From Hyphobacterium indicum (lineage in GTDB: Bacteria > Pseudomonadota > Alphaproteobacteria > Caulobacterales > Maricaulaceae): 64,000 nt of DNA. The stretch lies in the NCBI RefSeq assembly GCF_003129605.1, contig NZ_QBDX01000001.1:62001-126000 (forward strand), read 5' to 3'. The notes beneath the pieces were generated by a model. That model saw only the letters and a program-made list of their open reading frames with translations, did not search any database and was not told the DNA's origin. The position numbers and the translations under genes are program-made. The stretch's first letter is position 1. Each line of letters begins with the position of its first letter. Below, in pieces: positions 29,823 to 38,568 of this stretch.

Positions 29823-31043
29823 CTATCCAGACCGCGATCTGACCCTTAACCAGGGCTCGGGGTCAACCGCTGTTTCTCCGCGCCGTATCTCCAGATACAA
29901 ATCCGGTGCCATTTCGCCGCCGGCCGGCATCTCGCCCACTGGCTCGCCGGCCAGAACCGACTGGCCCGCCTGGGCATACACGGAAGCCAGCCCGGCCAGA
30001 ACAATATAGTAGTCATCGCCCGTACTCAGGATCAATAGTCCGTTATATGTATTAAATGAACCGGCATATTCAACGCGCGCGTCGAACGGGGCGACCACCT
30101 GCCCGCCGGCGCGGGCACGGATCCGGATGCCTTCCAGCGGTTCGCCATTCTCGTCAGCCTGCCGGAAACGCAGGACAACAGGCCCTTCCACAGGCGGCCG
30201 CAGCTCGCCCCGGCTGTCGGCAAACCGCAAGGTTTCGATCGGGGCCATTGCCGCCCGCGCAGCCACCAGCCCGTCCTCGGGCCGAAGCGCCGGAGCAGGT
30301 ATATCGTCGCTCCGGATCAGACGTCTTGGATTAAAGCGGGGTGAAATTTCTGTCATGCCCCGGACCGTTTCCAGCAATTGCCTTAGACTGCGGGCCTGCG
30401 CGCCAGCTGTTGCGGCAACATCCGCCAGGCGCTCGGCCTCACCCCGGCGGCGGGCTTCCAGCTCCCGGCGTTCGGCCAGCAACCGGTTGATCTCGGCCTG
30501 ACGGGCATCCAGCTCGGCTTCCGTGGACGCAAGATCCAGACGCTCGGCTTCGGCCGCCTCGCGGACACTGCGCAGGTTTTCCAGCTCTGCGGCCAGAGCC
30601 TCCGCGCGCGCCTGTAATTCCGGTGTGATGGCCGCCAGAAGGCTCGCGGCGCGCGCGGCTTCCTCGGCATCGCCCGGAGCGGCCGCCAGTGCGGGCGGTG
30701 TGCCGCGTTCAATTCTTTGCAGGGCCGCAAGAACATCGATCAGGGCTTCACGGTCCGAGAGGAGCCGGTCCAGGATGACGGCTTCCTCGGCGGCCAGGCC
30801 GGCAATCCGGCGCTCGATTTCCAGCGCGGTCTGCTCGCTCGCTGACACGCGCCCGGCGGCGCTGACCAATCGCGTCTGCAGATCGACAATCTCGGCGGCG
30901 AGGGCTTCGGCTTCCCGGCGTGCCGCAGCGGCGCGCTCTGCCGCCTCGTTTTCTTCCTGTTCCAGGCGTTCGATTTCAGCCGGATCCGGCACGGACGGAT
31001 CGCTCACCGTCTGCAAGACCAGAATGAGCGCGGAAAGCCACAT
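29823..31043 (-). CDS. EnvC-like murein hydrolase activator
   Basis: 406 residues. A short signal, then a long coiled coil of about 240 residues rich in Ala, Glu and Arg (ERLEQEENEAAERAAAARRE...), then a degenerate LytM (M23) domain near the C terminus (GGQVVAPFDARVEYAGSFNTYNGLLILS). The zinc-binding HxxxD and HxH residues of active M23 peptidases are not visible, as expected for EnvC, which activates amidases rather than cutting peptidoglycan itself. It lies 4 bases after rlmH. Confidence 0.9.
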   Translation of the reverse strand: MWLSALILVLQTVSDPSVPDPAEIERLEQEENEAAERAAAARREAEALAAEIVDLQTRLVSAAGRVSASEQTALEIERRIAGLAAEEAVILDRLLSDREALIDVLAALQRIERGTPPALAAAPGDAEEAARAASLLAAITPELQARAEALAAELENLRSVREAAEAERLDLASTEAELDARQAEINRLLAERRELEARRRGEAERLADVAATAGAQARSLRQLLETVRGMTEISPRFNPRRLIRSDDIPAPALRPEDGLVAARAAMAPIETLRFADSRGELRPPVEGPVVLRFRQADENGEPLEGIRIRARAGGQVVAPFDARVEYAGSFNTYNGLLILSTGDDYYIVLAGLASVYAQAGQSVLAGEPVGEMPAGGEMAPDLYLEIRRGETAVDPEPWLRVRSRSG

Positions 31044-31047
31044 GACA

Positions 31048-31518
31048 TCAATCCCGGTGATAGGGCGATCCGGACAGGATGGAGACCGCCCGGTAGAGCT
31101 GCTCGGCGAGCATGGCGCGCACCAGCATGTGCGGCCACACCGCTTTGCCGAAGGATAACATCATGTCCGGCTTGCCAAAGGCATTAACGTCCAGCCCGTC
31201 GGCGCCGCCGATGATGAAGCAGGCCTCCCGCATCCCGTCATCGCGCCAGCGGGCGAGCGCATCGGCCAGATCACGTGAGCCCAGCGCTTTTCCGCGTTCA
31301 TCCAGCAGGCACAGGGCGGCCCCCTCGGGGATTTGTGCCGCCAGGACAGCGGATTCGGCCGATGATGACCGGAACGGTTTGGGGTCGATCTCCGATTCCA
31401 CAAGCGGTCCGAGCGCGATCTGGGGCCCGCTGGCACGGATCCGCTCGGCATAACGCTGGATCAGCTCGCGTTCCGGTCCGGACTTCAGCCGCCCGGATGC
31501 GATGATCCGCAATTGCAT
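31048..31518 (-). CDS. rlmH: 23S rRNA pseudouridine-1915 N3-methyltransferase
   Basis: 156 residues, the exact family size. The SPOUT knot is recognisable: LCLLDERGKALGSRDLADAL, then CFIIGGADGLDVNAFGKPDMMLSFGKAVWPHMLVRAMLAEQLYRA and a C-terminal SPYHRD. It methylates pseudouridine 1915 of 23S rRNA in 70S ribosomes. rsfS lies 6 bases upstream, the usual pairing. Confidence 0.97.
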   Translation of the reverse strand: MQLRIIASGRLKSGPERELIQRYAERIRASGPQIALGPLVESEIDPKPFRSSSAESAVLAAQIPEGAALCLLDERGKALGSRDLADALARWRDDGMREACFIIGGADGLDVNAFGKPDMMLSFGKAVWPHMLVRAMLAEQLYRAVSILSGSPYHRD

Positions 31519-31524
31519 GCCGGA

Positions 31525-31938
31525 TCAGCCTTCCGGTTTATCCGGTGAATCCACCGACCACATGCGCTCCAGATTGTAGAATGTGCGCACTTCCGGCCGG
31601 AAAACATGCACGACCACATCGCCGGCATCGATCAGCACCCAGTCGGCCGTGGCCAGACCCTCGGCCCGGGCACGTCCATGGCCGGCTTCCTTCAGCGCCC
31701 GCAGGATATGATCGGCGATGGCGCCGACATGCCGGTGCGAACGGCCGGAGGCAATGATCATGAAGTCGGTGACCGATGATTTTCCACGCAGGTCGATGGA
31801 AATGATATCTTCCGCCTTGTCGTCCTCCAGAAGCCCGATGATCAGGCTTTCCAGATCTTCTCCGGCGGCGTCCTCATCCTTGAGGATTACCGGGGCGGTC
31901 TCGGCGGACTTGGCCGTCCGGTCGGTTTGCGTGGTCAG
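31525..31938 (-). CDS. rsfS: ribosome silencing factor, apparently starting at CTG
   Basis: 137 residues when read from CTG at 31938. The conserved RsfS sequence begins well before the first ATG (31761): LLEDDKAEDIISIDLRGKSSVTDFMIIASGRS. The frame is open to 31959 and contains no in-frame ATG, GTG or TTG upstream of 31761. The CTG at 31938 has AGGAG 7 bases upstream, which decides this start. RsfS binds L14 and blocks subunit joining in starvation. It lies 48 bases after egtD and 6 before rlmH. Confidence 0.88.
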   Translation of the reverse strand: MTTQTDRTAKSAETAPVILKDEDAAGEDLESLIIGLLEDDKAEDIISIDLRGKSSVTDFMIIASGRSHRHVGAIADHILRALKEAGHGRARAEGLATADWVLIDAGDVVVHVFRPEVRTFYNLERMWSVDSPDKPEG

Positions 31939-31986
31939 TGGTCTGCTCCTGCTTAAAGGTCAACGGCTTTCAGCCTAGCACAGACT

Positions 31987-32967
31987 TCACGCGCGTTCGA
32001 GCCAGTAGAGTGTGAAATAGCCGCGCGCATCACTCCAGTCCTGTTTCACGGCCAGACCGGCGCTGGCAGCGAGGGCCGTGAAGCGCGGAATGGTGAATTT
32101 GTGCGAGTTTTCCGTATGTATGGTCTCGCCTTCCTTCATCCGGAAAACCTGTCCCGAAACGGTGAACTCAATGTCGCGCCGCGCGGCCAGATGCATTTCC
32201 ACCCGCGACAGATCGGCATTCCACACAGCCTGGTGCTCGAAAGCCCCGACATCGATTGTGCCGTCCAGCTCGCGATTGATGCGGGTCAGAAGATTGAGAT
32301 TGAAAGCCGCTGTGACGCCATGCGTGTCATCATAGGCATTTTCCAGAATCTCCGCGGATTTCACCCGGTCCGCACCGATCAGCAGCGCATCGCCCGGGCG
32401 CAGCCAGCCGCGCAGCGTTTCCAGCAGGGCTTTTGCGCCGCCGGGCTCGAAATTGCCGATCGTGGAGCCGGGGAAGAAGATCAGGCGTTTCCCGTCCGGG
32501 ATCGGCAGATCATCCAGGGCCACCGGCTGGGTGAAGTCAGCGCACACAGCGCCCACTTCAAGCCCGTCAAACCGCCCGGCAAGGTCTTCACAGGCGGTAA
32601 TCAGATGGTCTTTTGATATATCGAGGCCGATATAGGCGGCGGGATGATCCAGCGCCGACAACAGCTTGTCGATCTTCACGCTGGAGCCCGATCCCGGCTC
32701 GATCACGACGGCACCGCTGCCCGCCTTTTCCGCGATTTCATCCGCGATGGCGTCCAGAATGCCCAACTCGGTCCGCGTGACATAGTAGTCTTCGGTATCG
32801 GTAATGTCATCGAACAGCGCCGACCCCCTCGCATCGTAGAAATGCTTGGGCGGGATGGATTTCTGTGGCTTTGACAGCCCGTCCAGCACATCTTCGCGGA
32901 ATCGGGAGCGGGGCGGATGCAGGTCCTTGAAAAAGGACAGCGTGCCAGCTGGGCTTGGCGTCGTCAT
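31987..32967 (-). CDS. egtD: L-histidine N(alpha)-methyltransferase
   Basis: 326 residues, matching EgtD. The typical N terminus FREDVLDGLSKPQKSIPPKHFYDARGSALFDDI is followed by the SAM site (VIEPGSGSSVKIDKLL), FFPGSTIGNFEP and the C-terminal IHTENSHKFT. It trimethylates histidine to hercynine, the first step of ergothioneine synthesis. No egtB lies nearby in the window. It sits in the nadD-rsfS interval of an otherwise conserved operon, with 33 bases after nadD. Confidence 0.95.
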   Translation of the reverse strand: MTTPSPAGTLSFFKDLHPPRSRFREDVLDGLSKPQKSIPPKHFYDARGSALFDDITDTEDYYVTRTELGILDAIADEIAEKAGSGAVVIEPGSGSSVKIDKLLSALDHPAAYIGLDISKDHLITACEDLAGRFDGLEVGAVCADFTQPVALDDLPIPDGKRLIFFPGSTIGNFEPGGAKALLETLRGWLRPGDALLIGADRVKSAEILENAYDDTHGVTAAFNLNLLTRINRELDGTIDVGAFEHQAVWNADLSRVEMHLAARRDIEFTVSGQVFRMKEGETIHTENSHKFTIPRFTALAASAGLAVKQDWSDARGYFTLYWLERA

Positions 32968-33000
32968 GAATGGGCTCGATTGGTGACCGGCAGACAGGGG

Positions 33001-34727
<1,727 letters not shown>

Positions 34728-34780
34728 CTATACGCGCTATTGCCCCAAATAGCAGCCACCGCACTGAAAATCCGTGCCCG

Positions 34781-34898
34781 GACACGATTTTTCTTGCCTC
34801 CGGCCTGTCCGGGCCAAAAACTTGGTGTGTCGCGGCGCAATTCCAATGGATCGGGCCGGATACTTTCTGTCTCCTGACGCCACGGAGAAACGGACACA
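34781..34898 (+). promoter_or_regulatory. conserved leader of the first RHH-membrane gene
   Basis: This leader aligns without gaps to that of the second paralogue. Bases 34814-34853 match 35839-35878 at 30 of 40 positions and both lie exactly 85 bases before the start codon. A GACAC at 34781 and a GTGTC at 34827 form an inverted pair 46 bases apart, again identical in both. Candidate binding sites for the ribbon-helix-helix domain; inferred. Confidence 0.55.
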
Positions 34899-35795
34899 AT
34901 GGCACGAAAACCCCGCAGCAAGAAAAGTGAAGCCTTGGAAATCCGCGTCTCCCATGAAGAAAAGCAAGCCTTCATGGACGCGGTTTCAACGCGGGGAACC
35001 ACCGCCAGCACCGTTCTCAGAGAGGCCATGGACCTGTTTGTCAGGAATGGCCGGATCAGAAGGAGAAACATCATGATCACCTCAACCCTGATTGCCGTAT
35101 CGGCCGGCGCTCTGGTCCTGCAGGGCAGTCCGGACGGCGAAACGCAGACCCTCACCGGCATCCCCGAATTCACCGAAATGGATACGGATGGAAACCGTCT
35201 TGTTTCGATTGATGAGTTCAGGGCGCATCGCGGCACCGCCCGCGACGCCTTGTCCGGGGCCAATGGGGCCGGTGCGTTCGGTTCGGCTGCCGGTGTTTTG
35301 CTGGCCCGGTACAGTGGTTCCGTTCCGCCCGAGTTCGGGCGGATGGCACGTGAAACGCCAGAACAAATCGAGGCCGATTGCTGGGCCGCCATGAATGAAA
35401 CCTGGCAGCAGAAAACCACGGCGGATCATTCGGCCATGGACGCGGATGGCGATGGCTTTGTCTCCGTCGCAGAATTCAGCGACCGGGCGACAGCGCAGCT
35501 TCGCCGGGTATTCAACCGGCTCGACAGGGATGCAAGTGGCTCGCTCGATGCCAACGAAGTCATTCCTGTCAATGAACCGGACGCCGGCGAAACCGATCCG
35601 GCGCCTGCGCGAAACCTGCCCGATCACGTCACCATCTGCTTCGGTGAGGCACCTGTCTACGAGACGCCCACGATTTCGGCTGAGCAGATCCAGCGGGGAA
35701 GCGCGGCGATGATGACCTTCCTGGATCTGGACGGCGATGGCGCTGTCAGCTGGCAGGAATACCGCACATCAATGGATGTGAACCTGTCCAGATAG
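34899..35795 (+). CDS. membrane-tethered ribbon-helix-helix protein with four periplasmic EF-hands
   Basis: 298 residues. Residues 1-50 form a ribbon-helix-helix DNA-binding domain (strand LEIRVS, helices EEKQAFMDAVS and ASTVLREAMDLFV). A basic RIRRRN and one hydrophobic segment (about 58-76) follow, placing the N terminus in the cytoplasm. The outer part has four canonical EF-hand loops at residues 95-106, 181-192, 209-220 and 276-287, each D-x-D-x-[DNS]...E. This reads as a one-component calcium-responsive regulator, by inference. An internal AAGGAG (35060-35065) 7 bases before an in-frame ATG at 35073 would give a second product consisting of signal/anchor plus EF-hands without the DNA-binding part. 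It shares 32 of the first 50 residues with its neighbour. Confidence 0.85.
   Translation: MARKPRSKKSEALEIRVSHEEKQAFMDAVSTRGTTASTVLREAMDLFVRNGRIRRRNIMITSTLIAVSAGALVLQGSPDGETQTLTGIPEFTEMDTDGNRLVSIDEFRAHRGTARDALSGANGAGAFGSAAGVLLARYSGSVPPEFGRMARETPEQIEADCWAAMNETWQQKTTADHSAMDADGDGFVSVAEFSDRATAQLRRVFNRLDRDASGSLDANEVIPVNEPDAGETDPAPARNLPDHVTICFGEAPVYETPTISAEQIQRGSAAMMTFLDLDGDGAVSWQEYRTSMDVNLSR
35060..35075 (+). promoter_or_regulatory. internal ribosome binding site and start at the DNA-binding/membrane junction
   Basis: AAGGAG at 35060-35065 is 7 bases before the in-frame ATG at 35073 (residue 59), which begins MITSTLIAVSAGALVLQ, a signal-like helix. The same arrangement occurs in the paralogue. Visible in the sequence; use in vivo is inferred. 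Confidence 0.5.
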
Positions 35796-35805
35796 ACCGT
35801 GTACC

Positions 35806-35923
35806 GACACGAAAACGCTTGCAGAATTTTCGTGCAGACCAAAAAGTCGGGGTGTCACGACGCGATTTGCCTGGATCGCCGACGCGGCACCCCGTTCTTC
35901 TGTCTGGCGGATGATATCTGGCG
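35806..35923 (+). promoter_or_regulatory. conserved leader of the second RHH-membrane gene
   Basis: Counterpart of 34781-34898 at a constant offset of 1025 bases: GACAC at 35806, GTGTC at 35852, and the 40-base block 35839-35878 (starting CCAAAAAG) 85 bases before the start. Suggests a duplicated promoter/operator controlling both genes. Confidence 0.55.
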
Positions 35924-36601
35924 ATGGCACGAAAACCCCGAATCAAACGATCCGAAACCATGGATATCCGTGTCTCTCACGAAGAGAAGCGGGCTTTCAT
36001 GGAAGCGGTCAAACGTCGGGGTGTTTCTGCCAGCACAATGATCCGCGAAGCTATGGCGCATTTTGCGCAAGCCGAACTGGACTGGAGAGAGCGAATGAAG
36101 CGACGACTAATTGCCGGCGGAACTGTATTGGCCATTGCCGCTGGATCTGTGGGCGCATGGGAGATAATGCGCCGCGGCGATTTTGGCACCGCCCATGCCG
36201 AAGGTGTGACCTCCAGCTTCCAGATGCGGATAGGCGTCGATGACGCTGGCGTTGAACGGGTGTTTCGCTCGAACACGCAAATCGTAATTCTGCCTGGCGA
36301 ATCCAGCGTCTTTGAGTTCGACCTTCGATCCCCTCAAATGCTGGCAGCATTGCTCGCAGACGGGACGGTGATTACCGGCGGTCTTCTTTCGGTGGGTGTA
36401 TCGCTGGATGAGGTGCCTGAGTCTGACGACTTCATGTATTCGATCAATGTTTCTGTCATCGATCAGGATGGAAACGTCCATGCAACGCCCATCAACCCCC
36501 GAATTGCGACCCGGATTGATGCCGCCGCATCAGTTGAATCGAGATTTGGTACGGATGCAGAAATCATCATCAATCTCATTCCATTGTCGGTTGAGCACTA
36601 G
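35924..36601 (+). CDS. membrane-tethered ribbon-helix-helix protein with unknown periplasmic domain
   Basis: 225 residues. The N-terminal ribbon-helix-helix domain (strand MDIRVS, helices EEKRAFMEAVK and ASTMIREAMAHFA) is followed by basic ERMKRR, one transmembrane segment (about 61-80) and a periplasmic domain of about 140 residues that is strand-rich and resembles no family I recognise (QIVILPGESSVFEFDLRSPQ). The first 50 residues are close to those of the upstream gene, the outer domain is unrelated, so this is a sensor-domain swap on a conserved DNA-binding module. GGAGAG at 36084-36089 lies 5 bases before an in-frame ATG at 36095 (residue 58), mirroring the first gene. Its stop overlaps the convergent GNAT stop. 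Confidence 0.82.
   Translation: MARKPRIKRSETMDIRVSHEEKRAFMEAVKRRGVSASTMIREAMAHFAQAELDWRERMKRRLIAGGTVLAIAAGSVGAWEIMRRGDFGTAHAEGVTSSFQMRIGVDDAGVERVFRSNTQIVILPGESSVFEFDLRSPQMLAALLADGTVITGGLLSVGVSLDEVPESDDFMYSINVSVIDQDGNVHATPINPRIATRIDAAASVESRFGTDAEIIINLIPLSVEH
36084..36097 (+). promoter_or_regulatory. internal ribosome binding site and start in the second RHH-membrane gene
   Basis: GGAGAG at 36084-36089 followed after 5 bases by in-frame ATG 36095 (residue 58), starting MKRRLIAGGTVLAIAAGS, which reads as an N-terminal signal/anchor. Equivalent in place to the site at 35060-35075. Confidence 0.45.
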
Positions 36602-37128
36602 ACCTCCAGCGCCATGTCCAGACTTGTCGCATAGGCGAGCCGGCCCATGCAGAACAGGCGGGTTGTGCAGCCGGTATAGGTAAAGCCCAGCTTTTCCAGA
36701 ACCCGGCCCGATGCCGGATTGTCCTCGAAATGCCCGGCCGTGATCCGTTGCGGCGCAAGATCGGATGATGCGGCCCGGATCAGCCCGCCCGCGGCCTCGG
36801 TGGCAAACCCCCGGCCCTGCATTTCCGGTCCGACCCAATAGCCGATTTCCCAGTCGGTCGCGGCCGGGTTTCGCTTGAACACGCCGCTCGCTCCGACCAA
36901 TGCGTCCGATGACCGGTCCGTGATGGCATAGACGTAACTGGCCTTGCCGCCAGAACTGGCCCGGACAGTCAATATATAGAGCTCTGCCGCCAGCAGCGGG
37001 TAGGGGTCGGGAATACGCGCCGTATTGCGGGCAATACTGCCATCGCGGCAATGATGGGTGATCGCCGGGGCATCTGTTATCTCCAGCGGCCGCAAGATCA
37101 GCCTGCCGGTTTCGATCCTGTCCCTCAT
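36598..37128 (-). CDS. GNAT family N-acetyltransferase (RimJ/RimL-like)
   Basis: 176 residues from the ATG at 37128, which has GGAG 9 bases upstream; the frame is open to 37188. The pattern RLILRPLEITDAPAI at the start and IGYWVGPEMQGRGFATEAAGGLI followed by ASGRVLEKLGFTYTG is the RimJ/RimL acetyl-CoA fold. Acceptor unknown. A competing frame of 222 residues on the same strand lacks this pattern and is a shadow. It ends one base into the stop of the second RHH gene. Confidence 0.85.
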   Translation of the reverse strand: MRDRIETGRLILRPLEITDAPAITHHCRDGSIARNTARIPDPYPLLAAELYILTVRASSGGKASYVYAITDRSSDALVGASGVFKRNPAATDWEIGYWVGPEMQGRGFATEAAGGLIRAASSDLAPQRITAGHFEDNPASGRVLEKLGFTYTGCTTRLFCMGRLAYATSLDMALEV

Positions 37129-37151
37129 GGGTCGGTCTCCGGTGGGGAATG

Positions 37152-37180
37152 AAAAAGGGGAGGCGGAACCCGCCTCCCCT
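37152..37180 (-). terminator. intrinsic terminator of the rplU-rpmA operon
   Basis: Perfect 10-base stem GGGGAGGCGG/CCGCCTCCCC (37157-37166 with 37170-37179), loop of 3, then five T on the minus strand (37152-37156). It lies about 65 bases after the rpmA stop, just before the GNAT start. Confidence 0.8.
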
Positions 37181-37242
37181 GAATTCATGTCCAGCCACCG
37201 GTTCCGCCTGTTGGTGAGGCGGTCCGGGTCTGTCCGTCCGCC

Positions 37243-37509
37243 CTATTTGATCTCTTCAGCCGCGACGACCGAGCAGAACATCTTGCCGCCGGCTTTCTTG
37301 GCAAAAGCGACGCGGCCTTCGGTCAGCGCGAACAGGGTGTGATCCTTGCCCATGCCGACATTGTCGCCCGGATAGAATTTGGTGCCGCGCTGGCGCACGA
37401 TGATGTTGCCCGGAATGACCGCCTGGCCACCGGATTTCTTGACGCCCAGGCGCCGGCCTTCAGAGTCGCGCCCGTTACGGGATGAACCGCCTGCTTTTTT
37501 ATGTGCCAT
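37243..37509 (-). CDS. rpmA: 50S ribosomal protein L27
   Basis: 88 residues, family length. [29 protein letters not shown] is the standard N terminus that reaches the peptidyl transferase centre, followed by [29 protein letters not shown]. There is no Firmicutes-type cleavable extension. It is co-transcribed with rplU (3-base gap) and closed by the terminator at 37152. Confidence 0.98.
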   Translation of the reverse strand: MAHKKAGGSSRNGRDSEGRRLGVKKSGGQAVIPGNIIVRQRGTKFYPGDNVGMGKDHTLFALTEGRVAFAKKAGGKMFCSVVAAEEIK

Positions 37510-37512
37510 GGA

Positions 37513-38037
37513 TTAGTCCTCCGACTTCTTCGCGGTTTTCTTTGCCGCGGTGGATTTCTTCGGGGCAGCCTTCTTGGCAGCCGGCTTCTTGTCAGCAGCC
37601 GGCTTGGCGGCCGCTTTCTTCGGTGCGGCCTTTTTCGCGGCTGGCTTGGCATCGGCCGCAGGTGCGGCGTCGGCAGCAGCAGCTTTCTTCGGCGCGGCGG
37701 CTTTCTTCGCGGCCGGCTTGTCGCCCGGTGCGAGGATTTCCGAGATGCGCAGCTTCGAGAACCACTGGCGATGTCCGGCCTTACGGCGGTAATTCTGACG
37801 GCGGCGCTTCTTGAAGACGATGATCTTCTTGCCCCGGCCATTCTCGACCAGCTCGGCCACGACGGAAGCGCCGGTCACCAGCGGTGCGCCGACGGTCACG
37901 CCCTTGTCACCGCCCAGCATCAGCACGTTCTCGAGAACGATGCTGTCACCGGCTTCACCTTCAATTTTTTCGACAGAGATCTCGTCGCCGGGAGCGACGG
38001 TATACTGCTTGCCGCCAGTCTGGATGACTGCGAACAT
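37513..38037 (-). CDS. rplU: 50S ribosomal protein L21 with Ala/Lys-rich tail
   Basis: 174 residues from the ATG at 38037 (AAAGGA upstream). The first 105 residues are a standard L21 ([34 protein letters not shown]). The last 70 are a low-complexity tail of alternating KPAAKKAA and PKKAAA units resembling histone H1 tails. It binds 23S rRNA next to L20. Such tails occur in some alphaproteobacterial L21 proteins; the role is unknown, with nucleic-acid contact the obvious possibility. Confidence 0.96.
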   Translation of the reverse strand: MFAVIQTGGKQYTVAPGDEISVEKIEGEAGDSIVLENVLMLGGDKGVTVGAPLVTGASVVAELVENGRGKKIIVFKKRRRQNYRRKAGHRQWFSKLRISEILAPGDKPAAKKAAAPKKAAAADAAPAADAKPAAKKAAPKKAAAKPAADKKPAAKKAAPKKSTAAKKTAKKSED

Positions 38038-38249
38038 GGTTTTTCCTTTCTGCAACAGGACTTTGCGCCTGCTCTTTTTCTTCCCCGCCTGTCCCGGCGG
38101 GCGTTGTTAACCGGCCTGAGGCCGCAATGAGCGCGGGACATACCCTTTCCGGACGGCCAATGTCAACGCGGAACGCGCATGGTTGCGCGCTATTTCCAGT
38201 TCGGTCTCTTGATTTTCGCAAACCGGTCGGCCAAAAGGCCTGTCCCCGC

Positions 38250-38339
38250 GGAGAGGTGCCAGAGTGGTCGAATGGGGCGGTCTCGAAAACCGTTGAGCGC
38301 GCAAGCGTTCCGAGGGTTCGAATCCCTCTCTCTCCGCCA
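38250..38339 (+). tRNA. tRNA-Ser (CGA)
   Basis: 90 bases including encoded CCA. The acceptor stem pairs GGAGAGG with TCTCTCC (one G-U), the anticodon loop is CTCGAAA with anticodon CGA, reading UCG, a long variable arm (GAGCGCGCAAGCGTTC) marks it as a class II serine tRNA, and GGTTCGAATCC forms the T loop. A convergent ORF across it is an artefact. Confidence 0.95.
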
Positions 38340-38568
38340 CCCATTTTCCCATCACTGAAATTGCCCTGCCGCCAATTCGCGGAAGACCGGCCAATCGCAT
38401 TGGCCCAGTGGCGGCAGGTTGCCGCCTGAGCGGACAAAATCCGGCCGAGCCGGAACTGTTTCGCTTTCGCCTGAAACGACGTCCGGTAAAGCGCCTTCGA
38501 ATGAGATGGGCAGAGCAAGCCAGCGGCTTGGTGGCAAGTTTATTCCTCGCTGCCGTTACGGGGCGGAC
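38340..38568. other. intergenic region between tRNA-Ser and proB
   Basis: No gene is supported. A perfect hairpin GGCGGCA/TGCCGCC lies at 38410-38426 without a T-run on either strand. No direct copy of the tRNA 3' end was noticed here, so there is no sign of an attachment site. Confidence 0.5.

Noticed and set aside
36530-37198. 222-residue minus-strand ORF in the GNAT region
   Set aside because: The other frame on the same strand has the acetyl-CoA binding pattern and a ribosome site.
38107-38400. 97-residue minus-strand ORF across the tRNA-Ser gene
   Set aside because: It is the antisense of a well-formed tRNA; such ORFs (with FEPSE-type sequence) are recurrent annotation artefacts.
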